Source of the DNA: Verrucomicrobiia bacterium
GTDB taxonomy: Bacteria; Verrucomicrobiota; Verrucomicrobiia; Verrucomicrobiales; Akkermansiaceae
DNA: 64,000 bases
Reading direction: 5' to 3'
Assembly (NCBI GenBank): GCA_030432565.1
Contig: JAUIGV010000019.1
Coordinates: forward strand, 36,273 to 100,272
The notes below the pieces were generated by a model that was given only the letters and a program-made list of their open reading frames with translations, did not search any database and had not been told where the DNA came from. The translations under genes and the position numbers were made by a program. Shown here in pieces: positions 1-8,159 of this stretch; position 1 is the stretch's first letter, and each line of letters begins with the position of its first letter.

Positions 1-136
1 CAATCCCAGCTTTCGCTTCGGGAGTGGCCGACCAACGCGGCGGAGCCTCGTTTTTCACCGCACCAATTCGCGAATCGGGCACGCTGGCCGAGCACCCGGC
101 CAGCACGGCCGCTATGACTGGGAGAATCTTTTTCAT
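1..136 (-). CDS. Efflux outer-membrane lipoprotein, N-terminal fragment (NodT/OprM-like)
   Basis: Only the first 45 codons lie in the window; the gene runs off the left edge. The protein starts MKKILPVIAAVLAGC, a lipoprotein signal with lipobox LAGC. A short Asp/Pro segment and 'PPRWSATPEAKAG' follow, resembling the start of mature outer-membrane factors of tripartite RND efflux pumps. Its ATG (complement of 134-136) overlaps the TGA of the upstream TetR gene in an ATGA arrangement, so the two are probably co-transcribed. Repressor plus exporter is a common pairing. The family call is inferred from the N-terminus and context only. Confidence 0.5.
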   Translation of the reverse strand, partial: MKKILPVIAAVLAGCSASVPDSRIGAVKNEAPPRWSATPEAKAGI

Positions 137-762
137 TGTCTAAAACCTGCTTCGCAGAAATCGATGACGCGTTTGAGCGTAACGGGAAGTTTTTCGTCGC
201 CAACTTTTCCGTCACTGATCTTCTTGACGAGATCCCCATGGGTCAGCGTATTGGCGAGCACCCCGAAGGAGAAATGAATACGCCAAAAGACTTCTTCGGC
301 AGACACCCCCGGGCAGGCCTTCATGAAGGCGGGAACGTAGCGGGAAGCCACCTCGCGAAATTGCCCCATCACCTCCTCTGAAAATTCATAAGGACGATCC
401 CCCACCACACGCCCCATCAGCTTGATGAAAAGCTTCTCGCTGAGCGGGCTGTTCTTGATCTGCGAACAGAGAGGCTCGAAAAAAGCCACAATCAATTCCC
501 GAACCGTTGTCCCCCCACGTTCCTCAAGTTCCTTGATTCGCCGCAGACGCTCGTCGTTCACCGGCTTCGCCATGCGAGCCACCACCGCATCAATCAATCC
601 CTCCCGCGACCCAAAATGGTATTTCACCGACGCCACATTCGCTTTTGCCAGTGTCGTGATCTCCCGAACCGACACCACCTCGAATCCTTTCTCCGCAAAT
701 AAAACCGAGGCCGCCTCCATCAGAGCCGTCTTGGTTGCGTTTGCGTTTTCAGTTTTCACCAT
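133..762 (-). CDS. TetR/AcrR family transcriptional regulator
   Basis: A 209-residue protein. Residues about 10-60 form a TetR-type helix-turn-helix: 'AASVLFAEKGFEVVSVREI' followed by 'VASVKYHFGSREGLIDAVV', where the YHFGS..GL pattern is diagnostic. The remainder is helical and would be the ligand-binding and dimerisation domain. The reading frame stays open upstream, but the ATG at 762 gives the usual short lead before the HTH, so it is chosen. No good Shine-Dalgarno precedes it. Two quasi-palindromes lie directly upstream (766-785 and 799-818), suggesting autoregulation. It probably controls the downstream efflux gene and possibly the divergent methyltransferase. Confidence 0.9.
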   Translation of the reverse strand: MVKTENANATKTALMEAASVLFAEKGFEVVSVREITTLAKANVASVKYHFGSREGLIDAVVARMAKPVNDERLRRIKELEERGGTTVRELIVAFFEPLCSQIKNSPLSEKLFIKLMGRVVGDRPYEFSEEVMGQFREVASRYVPAFMKACPGVSAEEVFWRIHFSFGVLANTLTHGDLVKKISDGKVGDEKLPVTLKRVIDFCEAGFRQ

Positions 763-765
763 CGA

Positions 766-785
766 ATTCAAACAAGTGTTTAAAT
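766..785. promoter_or_regulatory. Putative TetR operator, copy 1
   Basis: A 20-bp imperfect palindrome with core AAACAAGTGTTT. Sixteen of 20 positions match the reverse complement. It begins 4 bp upstream of the TetR start codon. A near-identical copy lies 33 bp away, about three helical turns, as expected for a repressor that binds two sites on one face of the DNA. Confidence 0.5.
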
Positions 786-798
786 CGGCTTCAGAATA

Positions 799-818
799 AT
801 TCAAACGAATGTTTAAAT
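799..818. promoter_or_regulatory. Putative TetR operator, copy 2
   Basis: This matches copy 1 except at two positions in the centre (AAACGAATGTTT against AAACAAGTGTTT). It lies in the divergent region between the TetR gene and the methyltransferase gene, so binding here could affect both promoters. Confidence 0.5.
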
Positions 819-900
819 TATTTTCCCATCGCAAACTGAGCGCGGATCCGAATTTGTCAAATTTGCTCGACGCGAAGCTTTCTTTCCCGCTCCTGTAAAG

Positions 901-904
901 GGAG
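901..904 (+). promoter_or_regulatory. Shine-Dalgarno GGAG deciding the GTG start of the methyltransferase
   Basis: The sequence AAAGGGAG ends 8 nt before the GTG at 913. This is a rare clear ribosome-binding site for this window and supports the GTG start, for which no suitable ATG exists. Confidence 0.55.
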
Positions 905-912
905 ACTCCCGC

Positions 913-1740
913 GTGCACGAACTCCACCAAAAAGACTGCCTGGAAGGCATGAAGCAACTTCCGTCCAACTGCGTGGACCTTGTCGTCACCTCCCCACCCT
1001 ACAATCTCGACATTAAGTATAGGACTTACCGCGACAATCTGGATCGTAACGATTTCATCGCTTGGTGCCAGGACTGGACGACCGAGATTCACCGCCTCAT
1101 GACCAACGAGGCCTCATTTTTTCTCAACGTTGGCGCCGCGCCAAAGGATCCACTGCTTCCACACCAGCTCCTCCTCGCCATTACCCGGGAGGCACCCAAT
1201 TTTATCCTCCAAAACACCTTTCACTGGATCAAATCGATCAGCGTTGAGACGCGCCGGGGCGAAACCATTTCGGCCGGCCACTTCAAACCCATCAACTCAA
1301 AGCGCTTCGTCAACGATTGCCACGAGTATATTTTCCACCTCACAAAAACCGGCGAAGTCCCGCTGGAACGCCGCGCCGCCGGGGTCGAGTACGCCGACAA
1401 ATCAAACATCGCCCGCTGGGGCCACACCGGAGGTGAAGATCAAAGGTGCCGTGGCAACAACTGGTTCATCCCCTACGACACCATTATGTCCCGCAACAAG
1501 CAACGGCCCCATCCCGCCACTTTTCCCGTCGCCCTTGTCGAACAATGCATCCGTATTCACGGGCTCGAACGCACCCATCACCTTCTCGATCCTTTTGCCG
1601 GTATCGGCACCTCCGCCGTCGCCGCCCAGCGGATGAAAGTCGAAAAATTCACCGGCTTCGACATCGATGGTGAATATCTCAAAACCGCTCGAGAAAGACT
1701 CGCCATTGACGCAGCCGAAAGTTCGCAACACCTTCTCTAA
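913..1740 (+). CDS. Site-specific DNA methyltransferase (N6-adenine or N4-cytosine), orphan
   Basis: A 275-residue protein of the N4/N6 DNA methylase family (PF01555 type). The catalytic motif IV, TSPPYNL, lies at about residues 31-37. The SAM-binding motif I, LLDPFAGIGTSAVAA, lies near residue 225. This motif order (IV before I) is the beta class. SPPY does not by itself distinguish N4-cytosine from N6-adenine methylation. No restriction endonuclease gene is adjacent. The 3' neighbour, an Hsp33-type gene, starts 5 nt after the stop and is probably in the same transcript. An orphan methyltransferase would act in regulation or as a residue of a lost restriction system; the recognition site cannot be read from sequence. 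Confidence 0.9.
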   Translation: MHELHQKDCLEGMKQLPSNCVDLVVTSPPYNLDIKYRTYRDNLDRNDFIAWCQDWTTEIHRLMTNEASFFLNVGAAPKDPLLPHQLLLAITREAPNFILQNTFHWIKSISVETRRGETISAGHFKPINSKRFVNDCHEYIFHLTKTGEVPLERRAAGVEYADKSNIARWGHTGGEDQRCRGNNWFIPYDTIMSRNKQRPHPATFPVALVEQCIRIHGLERTHHLLDPFAGIGTSAVAAQRMKVEKFTGFDIDGEYLKTARERLAIDAAESSQHLL

Positions 1741-1745
1741 GACCG

Positions 1746-2549
1746 ATGCAAGAGCCCGTCCCCGAACCAGTCCAGGAATTCACCAAAACCGAATCCATCT
1801 TTGTCCGCCATCGCAACTGCCTGATGGTCCGCGCCGAATTCACCCCCATCTTCACCGACTACTACCTCCACCTCATGGACATCGGGGAACGCCACCCGGA
1901 AAACCTCGACACCACCCTCAAGGACCTTCTGGCAACCCTCACCCTGCACCTCACCGCAAGACCGTGGGCCGAGACCATCGCCTGGACCGCAAACCTCCGC
2001 GCACCCCGCGTCAACTTCTTCGCCACCGGATCCTCGGTCCACGAATACATCACCGGCCGGCTGTTCACCAAGGACGTCCGCGAACCCGATCGCAACTTCC
2101 TCTACTCGCAAACCACCACACAGGGAAAGGAGCCCCGCACCTCCACCATCGAGGTCGACTCCTCCGATCCGATCGAGTGGCTGCAACATTTTTACGACCA
2201 ATCCGAACAACGGCCCGGTCGTGCCTTTAGGCTCCAAAATGACACTTATGTCCTGATTGCCGCCCAACCCGATTTCGACGAAGAATGGTTCGGCGCCCTG
2301 GATGCCGAACAAGTCGCTAAAATCACTGACAACGAGCAAACCAAGGTCCTTGAAACGCGAAGGTTCAAATTCTCCTGCGGGTGCTCGCTGGAAAGAATAC
2401 TCCCCACCCTCAGCGCCTGGAAAGACAAACCCGGAGAACTCTTTGGCGACGACGCCACCCTGTCCCTGCAGTGCCCCCGCTGTGCCAAAAAATATTTAAT
2501 CACCCGGGATGATCTCGGAAAAGAATCGGAGGAAAAGGATCAAGATTGA
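1746..2549 (+). CDS. hslO: Hsp33-family redox-regulated chaperone
   Basis: A 267-residue protein. The C-terminal zinc-binding module of Hsp33 is visible as 'FSCGCSLERIL', about 35 residues, then 'LQCPRCAKKYL', giving the C-x-C and C-x-x-C cysteines that bind zinc when reduced and form disulfides under oxidative stress. The N-terminal 200 residues fit the Hsp33 fold in length but are divergent. In this family oxidation releases zinc and activates holdase activity in the cytoplasm. The gene follows the methyltransferase by 5 nt. Family membership is fairly certain from the zinc module; the gene symbol is by analogy. Confidence 0.8.
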   Translation: MQEPVPEPVQEFTKTESIFVRHRNCLMVRAEFTPIFTDYYLHLMDIGERHPENLDTTLKDLLATLTLHLTARPWAETIAWTANLRAPRVNFFATGSSVHEYITGRLFTKDVREPDRNFLYSQTTTQGKEPRTSTIEVDSSDPIEWLQHFYDQSEQRPGRAFRLQNDTYVLIAAQPDFDEEWFGALDAEQVAKITDNEQTKVLETRRFKFSCGCSLERILPTLSAWKDKPGELFGDDATLSLQCPRCAKKYLITRDDLGKESEEKDQD

Positions 2550-2607
2550 GGTTATCGTTGAAAAAAACTTGACCAAACCCTCTCCGTCACAAAGAAACAC
2601 CGCCTCG

Positions 2608-2633
2608 CAGGAAGCTCCTGCTTGACCTATAAT
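2608..2633 (+). promoter_or_regulatory. Possible rpoD promoter -10 box with upstream hairpin
   Basis: A perfect TATAAT stands at 2628-2633, 44 nt before the rpoD start. At -35 spacing there is no good TTGACA; that position falls at the edge of a small hairpin, GCAGGA-AGC-TCCTGC (2608-2622). The -10 match is clear, but the promoter as a whole is a guess. Confidence 0.35.
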
Positions 2634-2677
2634 AGGTGAGGTGTGCCCAACGCATCTCAATTCCCAAGTTCCCCGTC

Positions 2678-4564
2678 ATGGCAAAAAAGAAAACCACCGC
2701 TAAGAAGGCTGCCAAAAAAGCACCTGCTAAGAAAGCTCCCGCCAAGAAGGCCGCAAAGAAAGCTCCTGCTAAAAAAGCTGCCAAGAAGGCCCCTGCCAAA
2801 AAAGCTGCCAAAAAAGCAGCTAAAAAAGCTCTCGTGAAAAAGGCACCGGCTAAGAAAGCAGCAAAGAAAGCTTCCCCCAAGAAAACGGCAAAAAAACCTG
2901 CTGCCAAAAAGGAAACCACCAAGCCTGCCGACGCCGCTCCCGCGCCCGAGTCCAAGTCTGGCAAGAAGCCAAAAAATCGCATCGACACTCCCGAAATCCG
3001 GGAAAAGATCCGGGAACTTATCAAGCTCGCCAAAGAGCAGGAATATCTCACCTACGATGATATTCACGAGATCCTCCCCAACAACCTCATCGAAGAAGAA
3101 GATATCAAGGCTATTCTTGACCGGCTGCGCCAGATGGAGTTCGAGATCATCGACGCCTCCGAGGTCGACCGCTTCAAGGATAAGAAAAAGGGAGATCTTG
3201 ATTCCGAGGAAGATACCAAGGATCAAAAGCTCGACATCCTCGACGACCCCGTCCGGATGTATCTCAAGCAAATGGGCCAGGTTCCCCTTCTCACCCGCGA
3301 GCAGGAAGTTGAAATCTCCAAGCGTATCGAAGATGCTGAAATCGAGGTTCAGAAATACCTCCACCTCTTCGGCTTTACCGCAAGCGGATACCTCGCCCTC
3401 GCCGACAAACTGATGCGCGGCAAGGAACGCTTCGACCGCGTTATCCTCGACAAAAAGATCGAAAGCCGTGAGCGCTACATGAAGGCCCTCCCAAAACTTT
3501 GCGATCAGGTTCGCACAACTCACGAGGAGACGACCGCGATCATCAAGAAACTTTCGGCCAAGGCACCCCGCGGTAAAAAGAAGCTCGAGACCACTCTCTC
3601 GAAGAATCTTCAAACCATCGCCCGCCTTTACAGCCGGTTCTACTTCAAGCAAAAGGTCATCGAAGACTTCTGCGACGTCGTCGCCGAGTATCAGGAAAAG
3701 ATCTGGAAGTATTCCCGCAAGAAAGGCATCGAGGCCGAGACTGCAATCAAGGAGCTTTCCCTGGAATCCTGGCACAACGTCGAGCAATTCGAGGACACAA
3801 ACAAGGATCTCCGTCTTTGGATGCGCAAGGCCCTCAAAGCCAAGACTGAAATGGTCGAGGCCAACCTTCGCCTCGTCATTTCCATCGCGAAGAAATACAC
3901 CAACCGCGGACTTTCATTCCTGGACCTCATTCAGGAAGGAAATATGGGCCTCATGAAAGCGGTCGAGAAATTCGAGTATCGTCGCGGCTACAAATTCTCC
4001 ACCTACGCGACTTGGTGGATCCGTCAGGCCATCACCCGCTCCATCGCCGATCAGGCCCGGACCATTCGTATCCCGGTTCACATGATCGAGACCATCAACA
4101 AGCTCATGCGCGTGCAGAAACAACTCGTGCAGGAATACGGCCGTGAACCGACCCCCGACGAGATCGCCGAGGAGATCCACCTGCCCGTCGAGCGTGTTCG
4201 TGCCGTGCTCAAGATGGCCCAGCAGCCGATCTCGCTCCAAGCGCCTGTTGGCGATTCCGACGACACCTCCTTCGGTGACTTCATCGAGGACAAATCAGCC
4301 GAAAACCCGATGGAGGAAGCTGGCTTTGCCATGCTCAAGGACAAGATCATCGAAGTCCTCGACACTCTCACCGAGCGGGAGCGCGAAGTTCTTGAACAGC
4401 GCTTTGGGCTCAAGGATGGCTACTCCCGGACTCTCGAAGAAGTAGGCCGCCAATTCCAGGTCACCCGTGAGCGCATTCGTCAGATCGAAGCCAAGGCACT
4501 TCGGAAGATGCGGCACCCGACCCGAATCCGGAAGCTGGAAGGCTTCATCGAATTGCCCATGTAA
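2678..4564 (+). CDS. rpoD: RNA polymerase primary sigma factor with Lys/Ala-rich N-terminal tail
   Basis: A 628-residue sigma-70. Residues 1-100 are an unusual basic tail made of [13 protein letters not shown] repeats. Region 1.1 follows at about 104-170, region 1.2 at about 190-225 ('[21 protein letters not shown]'), then a non-conserved region. Region 2 starts near 393 ('[19 protein letters not shown]', '[14 protein letters not shown]'). Region 4.2 ends the protein ('[20 protein letters not shown]'). All core-binding and -10/-35 recognition elements are present. The frame is open upstream, but the ATG at 2678 begins the repeat and is the natural start. A strong terminator follows at 4575-4609. 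The tail resembles histone H1/HctB C-termini and the tail on the BlaI-like protein at 24851. Confidence 0.96.
   Translation: MAKKKTTAKKAAKKAPAKKAPAKKAAKKAPAKKAAKKAPAKKAAKKAAKKALVKKAPAKKAAKKASPKKTAKKPAAKKETTKPADAAPAPESKSGKKPKNRIDTPEIREKIRELIKLAKEQEYLTYDDIHEILPNNLIEEEDIKAILDRLRQMEFEIIDASEVDRFKDKKKGDLDSEEDTKDQKLDILDDPVRMYLKQMGQVPLLTREQEVEISKRIEDAEIEVQKYLHLFGFTASGYLALADKLMRGKERFDRVILDKKIESRERYMKALPKLCDQVRTTHEETTAIIKKLSAKAPRGKKKLETTLSKNLQTIARLYSRFYFKQKVIEDFCDVVAEYQEKIWKYSRKKGIEAETAIKELSLESWHNVEQFEDTNKDLRLWMRKALKAKTEMVEANLRLVISIAKKYTNRGLSFLDLIQEGNMGLMKAVEKFEYRRGYKFSTYATWWIRQAITRSIADQARTIRIPVHMIETINKLMRVQKQLVQEYGREPTPDEIAEEIHLPVERVRAVLKMAQQPISLQAPVGDSDDTSFGDFIEDKSAENPMEEAGFAMLKDKIIEVLDTLTEREREVLEQRFGLKDGYSRTLEEVGRQFQVTRERIRQIEAKALRKMRHPTRIRKLEGFIELPM
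2681..2930 (+). repeat. Degenerate tandem repeats encoding the Lys/Ala tail of RpoD
   Basis: About 250 bp of imperfect repeats of AAGAAAGC(T/A)CCTGCTAA-type units rich in AAG/AAA and GCT/GCC codons. The repeats are translated in frame throughout and explain the low-complexity antisense open frames seen here. Confidence 0.7.
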
Positions 4565-4574
4565 GGAAATTTCC

Positions 4575-4609
4575 AAAAGCCCGCCGGTTGAAACACCGCG
4601 GGCTTTTTT
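4575..4609 (+). terminator. Rho-independent terminator after rpoD
   Basis: AAAAGCCCGC pairs with GCGGGCTTTT (10 bp), extended by an inner GG/CC, and the 3' arm ends in six T. It lies 11 nt after the rpoD stop. Confidence 0.85.
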
Positions 4610-4626
4610 GAAGTAGATATTTTCAG

Positions 4627-5013
4627 ATGCAACACAACCAGTTCGAGCACGCCGTTGCCTCCATCATTGAGAAGGAAAAGCGCTTCCAGCCGGGAGCCTA
4701 TTTTCTGGTCAGAGAGACTCTCGACTTCACCGTCGACCGCCTCGCAAAGGACACCAGCAACGAAAAACGTCACGTCAGTGGCCACGAACTTCTCCTTGGA
4801 TTTCGCGACTACGTTCTTCAGGAATATGGACCGATGGGCGCCACCATCCTTGAGGATTGGGGGATCACCAAATGCCGTCACGTCGGAGAAATCGTCTTCC
4901 TCTTCATTGAGCACGGAGTCTTTGGAAAACAGGACTCGGACAAACTCGAGGACTTTGACGAAGCCTACGATTTCGACGAAGCCTTTAAGGCCCCGTTTCT
5001 CGCCAAGGCTTAG
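4627..5013 (+). CDS. Minf_1886 family conserved protein of Verrucomicrobia/Planctomycetes
   Basis: A 128-residue soluble protein of unknown function. It matches the Minf_1886 family pattern: 'RFQPGAYFLVRETLDFT' near the N-terminus, 'HVSGHELLLGFRDYVLQEYG' in the middle, 'GDIVF'-like 'GEIVFLFIEHGVFGK', and a C-terminal 'DEAYDFDEAF'. This family is a lineage marker for the PVC group. It sits alone between the rpoD terminator and a convergent esterase gene, so it is probably transcribed from its own promoter. No catalytic motif is visible. Confidence 0.85.
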   Translation: MQHNQFEHAVASIIEKEKRFQPGAYFLVRETLDFTVDRLAKDTSNEKRHVSGHELLLGFRDYVLQEYGPMGATILEDWGITKCRHVGEIVFLFIEHGVFGKQDSDKLEDFDEAYDFDEAFKAPFLAKA

Positions 5014-5017
5014 CACC

Positions 5018-5032
5018 CAGGCATCCTGCCTG
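5018..5032. repeat. Small hairpin between convergent genes
   Basis: CAGGCA-TCC-TGCCTG, a perfect 6-bp stem with a 3-nt loop. It lies in the 21-bp gap between two convergent genes. It has no T-run, so it is a poor terminator; it may belong to a dispersed palindrome family. Confidence 0.4.
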
Positions 5033-5034
5033 TC

Positions 5035-6090
5035 CTACCCATCCTTCCAGTCGCGCCAGAGCCATTTCATCATCTCCGGCAGCTTCGTGCCCGCCTCCTT
5101 TGATCCGTGGAAACACCTGCCGTAGTGAAAGTGAAAGTCGTAGCCTGAATATTTGAGCGCCGCCGCCATCTGCTTGTTCGCGAGCGGCCAGTTTCCGAAC
5201 TGATTATCGAGATCGTTTTCACCCGCGAGCAGGTAGGCGCGGATTGGCTTCTTTTCTGTCTTCCGAACCATCGGCGGGTAATTGTGACCGCCCCGGATAT
5301 CGACAAAAGTCCCCACCCAGATTAGAGCCTTCCGAAACGATTCCGGCTTCTCCCAGCAAACCGTCCACGCACAAATCCCGCCCGAAGACCCACCCGCAAT
5401 CCCGCGCATCTCCGGATCATCGCTGATCTTATAATCCTTCTCCACCTCGGGCAAAATTTCCTCCAAAAGAAAACGCGCATAGGTCTCTCCCAGCGAATCA
5501 TATTCCACACTCCGGTTCCTTGGCTTCTCCTTCGGTCCTTGCTTTGCAAAGCGACCGGGATTGACAAACACCCCTATCGTCACCGGCATTTCGCCACTCG
5601 CGATGAGATTGTCCATCACCGTTGTTGCTCGTAAATTCCCCTCCGGATCTGCGTGCCGAAGTCCATCCTGAAAGACCATCAACGCCGCCGGCTTTGATGC
5701 ATCATACTGGGCCGGAACATAAACCAAATACTCCCGCTCCGTTCCCGGATAGATCTTGCTCTCATTCCAGGTGTGTTTCGTCACCTTTCCTTGCGGCACC
5801 TCCTGAACCAGCGAATCTCTGGAATACTCGTAATTCTCCACCTTCGCCGTCCCCATTTCCAAAACCTTCTCGTCTCCATCTCGGATCGACCAATCAATCG
5901 CCTGAAAATTTTCAAAGACCTGCTGAAGTCTCCCATTCTTTAAATCACCAATTCGTTCCCCGGTTTTCTCGTTAAAGACCGATACCGCCTTGGGATTCTC
6001 CGTCACCCAATGAACCGTCAGCCCCCTCGTCCAGCTCCTCGCCGACAAACTCCCCACCCCGCACAGTAAAATCAACAAGTAACGCTTCAT
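5035..6090 (-). CDS. Secreted esterase, Fes/IroE-like alpha/beta hydrolase
   Basis: A 351-residue protein with an N-terminal signal peptide (MKRYLLILLCGVGSLSA). The esterase D/enterochelin-esterase type domain occupies about residues 110-350. The nucleophile elbow is 'AGGSSGGIC' (G-x-S-x-G), the acidic residue is probably the Asp in 'AGENDLDNQFGN', and the histidine is in 'GRCFHGS'. 'YPGTEREYLVYVPAQYD' and 'MVFQDG' are typical of Verrucomicrobial and Planctomycete members, which are usually found in polysaccharide or ester degradation. The ATG at 6090 is chosen because it starts the signal peptide; upstream codons in frame look non-coding. It is divergent from the UbiA gene. The substrate is unknown. 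Confidence 0.85.
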   Translation of the reverse strand: MKRYLLILLCGVGSLSARSWTRGLTVHWVTENPKAVSVFNEKTGERIGDLKNGRLQQVFENFQAIDWSIRDGDEKVLEMGTAKVENYEYSRDSLVQEVPQGKVTKHTWNESKIYPGTEREYLVYVPAQYDASKPAALMVFQDGLRHADPEGNLRATTVMDNLIASGEMPVTIGVFVNPGRFAKQGPKEKPRNRSVEYDSLGETYARFLLEEILPEVEKDYKISDDPEMRGIAGGSSGGICAWTVCWEKPESFRKALIWVGTFVDIRGGHNYPPMVRKTEKKPIRAYLLAGENDLDNQFGNWPLANKQMAAALKYSGYDFHFHYGRCFHGSKEAGTKLPEMMKWLWRDWKDG

Positions 6091-6192
6091 CCCGCAAGTC
6101 TGCCTTCTGCGCACACGTTCTGACGAGCAAAGAAACCACCTCACGATTAGACTTCCAAACTCCACCCCTGCTTGCTCTTCTCCAAACCAACC

Positions 6193-7110
6193 ATGACCCG
6201 CCAAAAAGTCATCGACCTGCTCGCCATGAGCCGCTTCGCCAATCTCCCCACCGTCTGGTCAAACGGACTCCTCGGCGTCCTACTCGGCTTGACCATCTTT
6301 CGCGACTCGGCGCATCTGTGCCCGACCTGCCTCACCCTCACGGGCCTCGCCCTTTCATTCCTCTACCTCGGTGGCTGTTTTTTTAACGACTGGCACGATC
6401 TCGACTTCGATACCAAAACCCGCCCCGACCGGCCCATCCCCTCCGGTCGCTGGTCCCGCCAAACCATTCTCACCCTCTCCATTCTCCTCATGGGAGGCGG
6501 CCTTGTTCTTAGCTCCCTCGTGAGCCTGCCCGCCGGACTCTTCGCCCTTGGCATTGTCATCTGCATCCTCGCCTACACCAAGTGGCACAAGGTCCACCCC
6601 GCCAGCTTCTTTTTTATGGCCGGGGCACGCGCCCTTATTTATCCGACGGCTGCGCTCTCCCTAATCTCATGGGATCAGATGACCCTGACTTCCATTGACA
6701 ACACCCTCGTCGTTCTCGTCGTCGGAATCGGCCTTGGTGGATACATCCTTGGAATTTCCCTCACCGCCCGCGCCGAAACCTCCAAGGATCCCGTCAGTGA
6801 TGCCCGGAAGACCTTTCCCATCCTTTGCCTTTGCGCCCCCGTCTTCTTTTTCTCCGGCCCTCTGCTCCTCACCAACGTCGGTAACGCAATCCCGCCGCTC
6901 GCCCTTTTTATCATCGTCATCGCGATCATCGTGCGACAACTCCGCGCCAACCACGATGTCGGAGCTTTCGTCTCCCGGACCCTTGCCGCCATTCCGCTTG
7001 TAGACTACCTGCTCGTCTTCGTCCTGGCCCCGCACGTCATCTTTTGGGTTCTTTGCCCGCTCCTTGCCCTTGCCGCTCTTGGACTTCAAAAAATCGCTCC
7101 CGCCACCTAG
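6193..7110 (+). CDS. UbiA-family prenyltransferase
   Basis: A 305-residue integral membrane protein with about eight hydrophobic segments. The first Asp-rich motif is present as 'NDWHDLDFD' (NDxxDxxxD) near residue 65. It is followed by 'RPDRPIPSGRWS', the usual prenyl-diphosphate and Mg-binding signature. A second acidic site is 'KDPVSD' in the second half. UbiA enzymes transfer prenyl chains to aromatic or other acceptors; the acceptor cannot be inferred, and no quinone, heme or chlorophyll genes are nearby. The start at 6193 precedes the conserved 'SRFANLPTVWSN'. The stop is 1 nt before tsaD, suggesting co-transcription. Confidence 0.88.
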   Translation: MTRQKVIDLLAMSRFANLPTVWSNGLLGVLLGLTIFRDSAHLCPTCLTLTGLALSFLYLGGCFFNDWHDLDFDTKTRPDRPIPSGRWSRQTILTLSILLMGGGLVLSSLVSLPAGLFALGIVICILAYTKWHKVHPASFFFMAGARALIYPTAALSLISWDQMTLTSIDNTLVVLVVGIGLGGYILGISLTARAETSKDPVSDARKTFPILCLCAPVFFFSGPLLLTNVGNAIPPLALFIIVIAIIVRQLRANHDVGAFVSRTLAAIPLVDYLLVFVLAPHVIFWVLCPLLALAALGLQKIAPAT

Positions 7111-7111
7111 C

Positions 7112-8125
7112 ATGATCCTCGCCATCGAATCTTCCTGTGACGAAACCGCAGTTGCCATCATTCGGCGGGAGGACCAAACGCCCAAACTCCTCAGCTCGCT
7201 CATCTCATCACAAATCGAGATCCATCGCGAATACGGCGGCGTCGTTCCCGAAGTCGCCTGCCGCAATCACGCCCAACGAGTTCGCCCCCTCGTGCAGCAA
7301 GCCCTCGATGACGCCGGAGTCACCCTCGAGGACATCACCGCTTTCGCCGCCACCCGCGGCCCCGGCCTCGCTTCCTCCCTTCTCGTCGGACTCGCTTACG
7401 CCAAAGGTCTCGCCGCCTCCTCCGGAAAACCCTTCTTCGGAATCAACCACATGGAAGGACACCTTCTCTCGCCTTTCCTCGAAGAAGGAGCAATCCCTCC
7501 CCACCTCGGTCTTATCGTCTCCGGCGGCCACACCATGCTCATCGACGTCCAGGCGCACGGACAATACCAACTCATCGGCCGCACCATCGACGACGCCGCC
7601 GGCGAAGCCTTCGACAAAGTCGGCCGCATGCTCAAGCTCCCCTATCCCGGTGGGCCCGAAATCGAAAAGCACGCCCGCGAAGGCGACCCAAAAGCCTTCG
7701 CCTTCCCACGCGCTCATCTCAACGACACGCCCTTTCATTTTTCCTTCTCCGGCCTCAAGACCGCCGTCCTTTATCAACTCCAAAAGCTCGACGATCCCCA
7801 GACACACCTCGCCGACATCTGCGCATCTTTCCAAGCTGCTGTCATCGATGCCCTCGTTAAAAAAACGATCAAGGCCGCCCGCCAAACCGGCCACACCTTG
7901 ATCACCCTTTCCGGCGGAGTGGCCTGTAACCGCACCCTGCAGGAGGCCCTCACCGTCGCCGCCCAAAACGTGGGCATAGGAGTGCAACCCACCCCTCCTT
8001 CGCTCACCACCGACAACGCCGGCATGATCGCCTTCGCCGCTCTCCTCGCTTCCGAAAACCGCCCCGCCGACCCACTCGATATCGGAATTAATCCCAACCT
8101 CGCCCTCGCAACAATCCCAACGTAG
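7112..8125 (+). CDS. tsaD: tRNA N6-adenosine threonylcarbamoyltransferase
   Basis: A 337-residue protein of normal length for TsaD/Gcp/YgjD. It starts with MILAIESSCDETAVAI, and the metal-binding 'INHMEGHL' (HxxxH) lies near residue 110. 'VSGGHTML', 'TIDDAAGEAFDKVGRML' and 'LSGGVACN' are all present. The enzyme transfers the threonylcarbamoyl group from threonylcarbamoyl-AMP to A37 of ANN-decoding tRNAs. The partner that makes the adenylate (Sua5) is encoded at 41611-42636. The ATG at 7112 is chosen over an upstream in-frame ATG lying inside the UbiA gene. The stop codon sits within a palindrome at 8122-8149. Confidence 0.96.
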   Translation: MILAIESSCDETAVAIIRREDQTPKLLSSLISSQIEIHREYGGVVPEVACRNHAQRVRPLVQQALDDAGVTLEDITAFAATRGPGLASSLLVGLAYAKGLAASSGKPFFGINHMEGHLLSPFLEEGAIPPHLGLIVSGGHTMLIDVQAHGQYQLIGRTIDDAAGEAFDKVGRMLKLPYPGGPEIEKHAREGDPKAFAFPRAHLNDTPFHFSFSGLKTAVLYQLQKLDDPQTHLADICASFQAAVIDALVKKTIKAARQTGHTLITLSGGVACNRTLQEALTVAAQNVGIGVQPTPPSLTTDNAGMIAFAALLASENRPADPLDIGINPNLALATIPT

Positions 8126-8149
8126 CGGAAAGCTGGAGCTTTCGGCTAC
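8122..8149. repeat. REP-like palindrome overlapping the tsaD stop codon
   Basis: GTAGCGGAAAGCT pairs with AGCTTTCGGCTAC (12 of 13 positions), leaving a 2-nt centre. There is no T-run. The stop codon of tsaD lies in the left arm. The GC-rich composition and position right at a gene end resemble dispersed intergenic palindromes. Confidence 0.45.
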
Positions 8150-8159
8150 CTCCCCCGCC

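Noticed and set aside
1667..2230. 187-codon Pro/His/Arg-rich plus-strand frame overlapping the methyltransferase end
   Set aside because: An alternate-frame shadow of the Hsp33-type gene, with the typical Pro/Arg/His bias of GC-rich shadow frames.
2587..3787. Long minus-strand open frames across the rpoD region with Phe/Leu-rich sequence
   Set aside because: They are antisense shadows of the Lys/Ala-codon repeats and of rpoD itself; rpoD is unambiguous on the plus strand.
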